Origin: Euperipatoides rowelli
Taxonomy: Eukaryota > Onychophora > Udeonychophora > Euonychophora > Peripatopsidae
Reading direction: 5' to 3' (one strand)
Assembly: GCA_003024985.2 (NCBI GenBank)
Contig: PXIH01S0003947.1
DNA length: 12,589 nt
In this document: positions 7,495 to 12,589 of the stretch, piece after piece
Numbering within the stretch: position 1 is the stretch's first letter
How the letters are laid out: each line of letters opens with the position of its first letter
The notes under the pieces: model-generated
The model's input: the letters and a program-made list of their open reading frames with translations, nothing else
Told to the model about the DNA's origin: nothing
Database searches by the model: none
Made by a program: the position numbers and the translations under genes

Positions 7495-7690
7495 AACCAA
7501 AAAAAAAAAAAAGGTTATCAAAATTTTTACTATCAAAATCAAAATTTTTCGACCCTACCCACTGAATTTTTTTCTGCGGATGCCCTTGATATATATACTG
7601 TATATACTGAGGGCCCACAAGGAGTGGGTTGGTTGGGACTGTAGTCTCAGACCCCAGGGTTAGGGGTGGGGGGAATTCCATGTATGTCCA
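7495..7690. other. Homopolymer-bordered islet inside the hAT element
   Basis: A poly(A) run (7499-7512) is followed by CAAAATTTTTAC repeats and a ATATATACTGTATATACT near-palindrome (7591-7608). A GC-rich block with GGGCCCACAAGG (7611-7622) and GGGGTGGGGGGAATTCC then follows. Open frames on both strands here are low-complexity shadows and not genes. The GGGCCCACaAGG block resembles GGGCCCACcAGG at the element's left end (6435-6446), suggesting an internal copy of a terminus. Confidence 0.4.
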
Positions 7691-7890
7691 AATTACATAA
7701 AAAACTAAAAGTTATGATATAGTTAACAGCCAAAAAAAAATAGCTTATTATAAAAGAAATATTAGCCTTGCAACACCTAACAAAGTGTTCAACGGCAAAA
7801 AAAAAAAAAAAAAAGAGCTTAACAAAATTTATAAGGTACCAGGCTCTACAAGGAATTCCAGTCAAGGGTCCCGATTAGGATGTGGGCCCT

Positions 7891-7937
7891 GTGTGTATAT
7901 ATATATATATATAGAGAGAGAGAGAAAGAGAGAGAGA
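7891..7937. repeat. Compound GT/TA/GA microsatellite
   Basis: Short GT repeats pass directly into about ten TA units and then a GA tract interrupted once by AAAG. The frame across it is an artefact of the repeat. Confidence 0.95.
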
Positions 7938-8129
7938 ATCCCTTATACACTATTATACTTTAGCAGATCTATATAAGGGCTAATAGGGCTTGAGCCCAGT
8001 GCCCCAATGCACAATATGTAATTATTAAAGAAGTAATAGAACATATAAGTGTAAAATAAACAAATTTGAAATTTTTTGTTGACATAAAAAAATATATAAC
8101 ATAAATTTTTTTTTAAATTAAAATTTTTA

Positions 8130-8190
8130 AAAAAGGGCCCTTAAATAACCTCAAAGCCAGGGCCCCCAGAAAGATAAATATCCCCCCCTG
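8130..8190 (-). mobile_element. hAT-terminus-like segment nested in the larger hAT element
   Basis: Read on the minus strand from 8190, the sequence begins CAGGGGGGGATATT and continues to GGGGGCCCTGGC and then GGGCCC. This is the style of a hAT end. No partner end or duplication of the flanking AATTTGTA was found, so it may be a remnant or simple divergence of the main element. Confidence 0.3.
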
Positions 8191-8353
8191 AATTTGTATG
8201 TATGAATATTATATATAGGCTATACATGTATTTATATAATGTGTATGTAAGGCTATATAGTATATATTATTGATTGTACTGTTATTTATTTATTTAATTT
8301 TTTTAAAAATTGAATTTGGGGGTACCCAGGGCATTATCCTTCTATCCCTGGGC

Positions 8354-8367
8354 CCAGTCCGTGCCTG
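8354..8367 (-). repeat. Right terminal inverted repeat of the hAT element
   Basis: CCAGTCCGTGCCTG is the inverted partner of 6413-6426 with one mismatch. Confidence 0.9.
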
Positions 8368-8375
8368 GTAGTAGT
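8368..8375. repeat. Right 8-bp target-site duplication of the hAT element
   Basis: GTAGTAGT, identical to 6405-6412. Confidence 0.85.
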
Positions 8376-8645
8376 ATCTGGATGTTGGAAAGATTAAAGC
8401 AATCAATAATTTCATCATCATCATCAGTATCAACATATTTGATTAAAATTTCCATTTAGTAAAAAGTAGACCTGGGACAGCATAGGCTGGTGAGAATTAT
8501 GTATGGGGAAGACTGCTTATACAAATTATGTATGAATGTCATAATCTGGTTTGTTAAAGGGAGGGGGGGGGGGTGCTATAAGCTGCTCAATGGAGTCCTT
8601 GGGCAAAGCCCTGGGCAAAAGTAGACTATGCCTCTATTTTTGAGA
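8376..8645. other. Noncoding flank with G-run
   Basis: This holds a small CAT repeat (8414-8426), two ATTATGTATG copies (8496-8505 and 8525-8534), GGGAGGGGGGGGGGG (8559-8573), and a GGGCAAAGCCCTGGGC patch (8601-8616) similar in style to the GC islets of the neighbouring element. No gene is seen. Confidence 0.5.
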
Positions 8646-9080
8646 AGTTCTCTTTCAAGCATAAAATCGCAGCCAATTACTGAAGTCATGAACACGTGAC
8701 TCATCAAACATGGTGGCATGCAAACTCAATTATGGCCACCGCCGTTTATGAAAATTATATTCCATAAAAAAATATTTGATTTTAAGATAACTAGTTAAAT
8801 TAATTGCACAAAATCAATACAGGCCTATATCAAATACTGTAAAGTTCTTAACCGATCAGTGTCACTAAGTTTTGATTCACAAATAATCCTAGACCGACAT
8901 AATCTTAGGGCTGGTTCATGTCAAAGTGAAGCTGCTACTCTGACTGACTCTAATCCGTTCCCCTTCATTGGCTACTGTTTTTCGAATTAAATAACTGGAA
9001 TGTCAACAGTAACTTGACAAATGACTTTATGCATGAGTCATATTAATTGTCTGGAAACAACCATGACTGATCATCTAACC
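8646..9080. other. Relatively GC-richer noncoding block with E-box and AP-1-like sites
   Basis: Base composition is more even than in the surroundings. The block contains CACGTG (8693-8698) overlapping TGACTCA (8697-8703), an inverted GGTGGC/GCCACC pair, and ATGAGTCAT (9033-9041). No open frame is recognised. It could be a regulatory patch or an old repeat; sequence alone does not decide. Confidence 0.3.
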
Positions 9081-10737
9081 TCCCCAATCACAAATTTATT
9101 TAGTTTAGTTTAATAGTGAAATAAATCAATTATACTTTTGCACATTATGTTTTAATAACGAGAATGAAAGTTTATCAGAGCAGTTATTTAAGTTTATAGT
9201 TTGGGACGTTGAAATCTCCAATCAGTAAAATATTATAGTTGTTTGGAATCAGAATGGCATATAAAATTTATTCAGTCTCTTTCTAAAGTAATAATATAGG
9301 TTGTGTTACAGGGGGTGGCAGATATAAGTTAATTATACAGAAAGATGTTCTATGACCAATCTTTACACATATTAATTCAATATTTATAGATGTTTATTAA
9401 ATGTGATTTGAAATTGGATTAATGGCTATCAGTAGCCAACATCTCCTCCAATCTTCAGTTCTCTATCAGGATGGTAAATAGTGTATTCCCTAGATATCTC
9501 TGCATTTAAAATTATGAAATTTAGCCAAGTTTTATTAATAGCTAATATGAAATTTGTTTAGATGAGTCATATATTTCATAGTATCAAGTTTGTGTATTTA
9601 CTAAACTGCTGAAATTTTGGTGGTAAATATTTAGATCTTTATTAAATATAATAATTGAGAGTTTATTATTTTTATTGTGGTCAGATAAATTTAGTTGCTA
9701 TATAATAATTTTTGTATGTGTTCAGTATTTGTGCAAATGTTGTTAGTTAAGACCGATTTATGTGCAGTCCAGTCCGTTCATTATTTACTTGTAAATAATT
9801 TTTTTGGTTATCAGGGTTTTCATTTAGTTTTATATTAAAATCTAAATGAATAGTCAGTAGAGCCTTACCATCATTTATAGATATAACATATTTAAATTTA
9901 TTATCTATACTAATGCATTTTGTGTAGAATAATAAAGATAATTAAAGTTTTTTTTATTATGTGATTAAAAGTTTTATTGTATATAATCCTACTGTATATC
10001 ATGGCTGTTATTTTATTAACTGAACCATTAAATATTATTTTGTCTGGTTTTATTTTATTTGAATTTTGTTGGATATATTTGTCTGAACTTTTATGCATCT
10101 AAATTGTCAATATTTAAAGTTTGAAGCACTTATGGCATATTTGAAAGCTTTATGACCAGGTGAAACACTCAGTGATTATTAAATCTGATCTTCTAAACTT
10201 TAACTTGCTTTCCAATATTGTTTTTCTGAGTGGAATCTAAAACTAGTTAGAATTCAAATAGTTAGATCAACTACTTGCATCAGAGAAAATAGTTATGCAA
10301 AATTTTTCTTGGAAAACTATAGAAGTACACATTTACATTCCCAAATTTTCCAATATTGAGTAAAAATCCCCTCATCCTTTCCAAACAAGGTTCTGCTTTT
10401 TTTAACCATTAAAAAAAAATTCCTATAATAATTATTTGCATAAATTTTATTATACTACATTCTAGTAGATTCTTAATGCAATCTATAATAACGGTAAATA
10501 AATATGCTAAAAAATGCTTCTATTTATTTCAAGACCATAAAATGCTGAGCAAGTGCACTTGTCTTTCGTTTGGAATAAAATGAAGGTGGGATATTTAACT
10601 GGTCATTTGCTGGAAACCATATATTTCCCATCTTGCATCTTAATCTGAGCACAGTGCACTTACTCAAGATGAGATCTGAGTTCTTTTCAAAATCTGTTTT
10701 TAAAAACAGTAGATTTATCCAGACTAAAATCTGAAAT
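9081..10737. other. AT-rich noncoding stretch, nothing recognised
   Basis: There is no recognisable gene. A 62-codon minus-strand frame at 9910-10098 is Ile/Lys/Asn-rich and looks like a chance frame in AT-rich DNA. One further ATGAGTCAT palindrome lies at 9562-9570. Confidence 0.5.
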
Positions 10738-10771
10738 TTTTAGGGACTTGGGAAAAAGTTTTAGGGACTTG
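10738..10771. repeat. 13-bp direct repeat next to the hairpin
   Basis: TTTTAGGGACTTG occurs at 10738-10750 and again at 10759-10771, period 21. The second copy runs into the left arm of the hairpin at 10770. Confidence 0.85.
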
Positions 10772-10830
10772 TCATTATCTCAGTGTTTTTTTTTATTAAA
10801 AAAAAAAAAAAAAACACCGTGATAATGACA
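10770..10830. repeat. 61-bp near-perfect hairpin
   Basis: The left arm begins TGTCATTATCTCAGTG followed by T-run; the right arm is an A-run followed by CACCGTGATAATGACA. The arms match at 14 of 16 non-homopolymer positions, and the T9 and A17 runs extend the pairing to a tiny ATT loop. No target duplication is evident. It could be a very short foldback (MITE-like) element or a processed inverted duplication. Confidence 0.85.
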
Positions 10831-11871
10831 CACAATTGTCTTTTTAGTGATGTCATATATCAAGACCACATTAAGAAAAAAAAAAAATGAAATAAAAACC
10901 TAGGTAATTGTGCCATTTTAAGATTTGTTAGTTACCCCACTTTGAGTAAGTTTGTTATTTTTTAATGTATCATGAGTGAACTCTATAGCTAATTAGATGT
11001 CATGAGGAAAAATTAAAAATAATTTTTAAAAAAAAAAATGTGCTAAAAAATATGAAGTTACTAAGTAGAAAAATTAGTGAATTGTCTTAATTTGTCCTGG
11101 ATCTGGAATGGAGTTGGGAGCCAGGGACGAAATTAGGAAATGACTTGGTGCTGCAGCTGGATCAGCATCAGGCTCCAAAGCCCTCCTTTGATTTTTTTTT
11201 TTTGATTTTTTTTGTTCATTAAAATTAGAATCTTTTTAGATCCTATTTTAGACTAGGCTATAAAAGAAAAATGTGTCATTTATTTCAGCAAGACAGCAAG
11301 TAGACTAAATTAGCCAACTCCATATTTATTGTCATTTTATCTCTTGAAATATTAAATCATTTTCCTCCTCAGGCATCAGATATTGGAGAATGAAAGAGAT
11401 TTTACATACTGTCTTTATAATTATTGATAATCAATTATTTAATATTTAGTTATCTAAAACTTCTTTTGAGGTTTTTTTCTTCTTTATTTCAGTTGAGATT
11501 ATTAACAAATAAATGCTTTTAAAAATATCAGAAGTACTAATTTACAAGTTTTACCCGCAGTTTTTATTAAATAATTTTAAAATTTGATTGGTTAATTTTT
11601 CAATATTCTTAATCTCAGTTGAAGTCAATTTATAAAAATTTTTTAAAAATGATTTAAGTTTAAAAAAATAGTTATTGTAAAATAAAGCAATAATTTAATG
11701 AAAAATAAATGAATAATATTCCATTACTATTTCATAACGTTTCATTCACCGCCTCTCTCTTCTTCCTCCACTAAATGCTTTTCATTGCAGCAGGTGGAAA
11801 TTAAAGCTTTTAATGCATTTATTATTTAATAATTTTTCCTTAGGATTTTATGAACATCATCAGCTGAAATG

Positions 11872-11874
<3 letters not shown>
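10831..11874. other. AT-rich noncoding stretch with one GC-richer islet
   Basis: No gene is recognised. An islet at 11095-11190 (GGGAGCCAGGGACGAAATTAGG and CTGCAGCTGG) stands out from the A/T background. It is open for about 30 codons in one plus frame, too short to call. CAGGGACG there recalls hAT ends but has no partner. Confidence 0.4.

Positions 11875-11903
<29 letters not shown>
11875..11903. repeat. GT microsatellite
   Basis: Fourteen uninterrupted GT units plus a final G. Confidence 0.97.
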
Positions 11904-12589
11904 ATTAATGTTTTTCAATCACATATTTTTCATCCTGAACTCTCCAGATGCACTTACTTAAATGTGATCTGATTCAGTTTTGAATTTCAAAATAACATTT
12001 TTATTGTTTCACTTTATCCTACTCACCTGAGATATATTTAAAGGTCAAATGTAGTGGATTTTTTAAATTTATTATTATTGATTTTCAAAGATAATTACTA
12101 AAAATAAAATTTCACTGAAAAAAAAAATTAAAATGCATAAAAAAAGTTCTTTAAAGATAAAATTAAGACTATTCCTGTCCTCTGTCTGAGATTACAAAAT
12201 AAAAGGCTTCAAAATTTATTTTGGGTCTGAGATTATTTTGATGATGAAATTGTTTTTGCATCTGCTTTGATCGATCGATTTAAGCTGTAAATAGTGATAT
12301 GTTCCATTTATACTATTTAAGCATGTTTTGATTTTTTTTTAAACAATTGGACCATAATAGCACAAAGGATGAATTTGATTCTGATTCTTTACAAGGATTT
12401 CCAGCCTTTAGCTGATGAAGATAACAAATATTCTATAGTTTAGTTTAGAAGCGCCATTCGTTTCTCAACACTGACGTAACAAAATATCTCTCTTAGCGTA
12501 TACAATAGACAATGTTATTTTAAGCGGGAGGAGCTAAAGACAAATATTTTAAAATTGTAAATAACTTCTTTTATTTAATTTTTTTTTCT
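11904..12589. other. AT-rich noncoding stretch, nothing recognised
   Basis: It contains a small direct repeat GTCTGAGATTA (12184-12194 and 12225-12235), a TCGATCGA palindrome near 12270, and a slightly less AT-rich patch at 12440-12540. No gene is supported. Confidence 0.5.

Larger units (their letters stand above)
6413..8367. mobile_element. Non-autonomous hAT-type DNA transposon, complete, 1955 bp
   Basis: The left end CAGGGACGGACTGG (6413-6426) and the right end, reverse complement CAGGCACGGACTGG (8354-8367), match at 13 of 14 positions. They are bounded by identical 8-bp GTAGTAGT. CAG-starting termini with 8-bp duplications define the hAT superfamily, and CAGGG.CGGACTGG is a common form. 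No transposase frame exists inside, so mobility would have needed a transposase in trans. The interior shows an 11-base C-run (6461-6471), a GC-rich subterminal block (6480-6605), a retroposed tRNA half (6989-7079), a TA/GA microsatellite (7891-7937) and several GGGCCC-bearing islets. Inner parts may include nested fragments of other hAT copies. Confidence 0.85.

Noticed and set aside
7454-7976. Several 60-75 codon open frames on both strands
   Set aside because: They run through A/T homopolymers, GC islets and the TA/GA microsatellite of the hAT element; the products are low-complexity and overlap antisense.
8559-8573. G-quadruplex in the long G-run
   Set aside because: It is a near-uninterrupted G homopolymer, more likely a slippage-prone simple repeat; run length may also be a sequencing artefact.
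9910-10098. 62-codon minus-strand frame
   Set aside because: It is rich in Ile, Lys and Asn with no motif, as expected from chance in AT-rich DNA.
12266-12280. TCGATCGA palindrome
   Set aside because: Short, isolated and without context.
1-12589. CRISPR array, bacterial operon or phage region
   Set aside because: There are no regularly spaced repeats, ribosome-binding sites or dense coding; the content is that of an animal nuclear genome.

Overview
This window looks like intergenic or intronic DNA from an AT-rich animal genome, most likely an arthropod. The evidence is the strong A/T bias with long homopolymers, the absence of dense coding, and a mariner-type transposase remnant (QQDGTPPHYG, GPIEW, SPDILPLDFYLWG) of a kind that is abundant in insects and other arthropods. 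There is also a LINE reverse-transcriptase fossil, at least two hAT-type DNA transposon ends, and a piece of eukaryotic elongator tRNA-Met. I see no intact host protein gene, rRNA, functional tRNA, operon or CRISPR array.

Layout. Positions 1-670 are the 3' part of a Tc1/mariner-superfamily element. It holds the transposase C-terminus (broken by one frameshift), a strong hairpin in the untranslated tail, and a terminal end GAATCACCCTGTA next to TA. Positions 671-3150 are AT-rich noncoding DNA with a hAT-like terminus at 1280-1321 and an imperfect 86-bp tandem duplication at 1456-1623. On the minus strand, 3154-3346 is a decayed LINE reverse-transcriptase fragment. Positions 3347-6404 are mostly featureless, with an open 60-codon stretch at 4393-4575, a hAT-like GC-rich patch at 5200-5588 and a 31-bp-period repeat at 5595-5650.

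Positions 6413-8367 form a complete, apparently non-autonomous hAT-type element of 1955 bp. It has 14-bp terminal inverted repeats (13/14 matching) and a perfect 8-bp target duplication GTAGTAGT. Its interior is a patchwork of GC-rich islets, microsatellite and A/T runs. Nested inside it, at 6989-7079, is the clearest oddity of the window: the 5' half of a tRNA-Met gene followed by an A-rich tail and flanked by perfect 15-bp direct repeats. This has the structure of a retroposed tRNA half.

Positions 8376-12589 are again AT-rich and without recognisable genes. They carry a 61-bp near-perfect hairpin at 10770-10830, a GT microsatellite at 11875-11903 and a few AP-1-like palindromes. The features do not form a pathway. 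They record successive transposon insertions: the hAT came first and the tRNA-half retrocopy landed inside it later.
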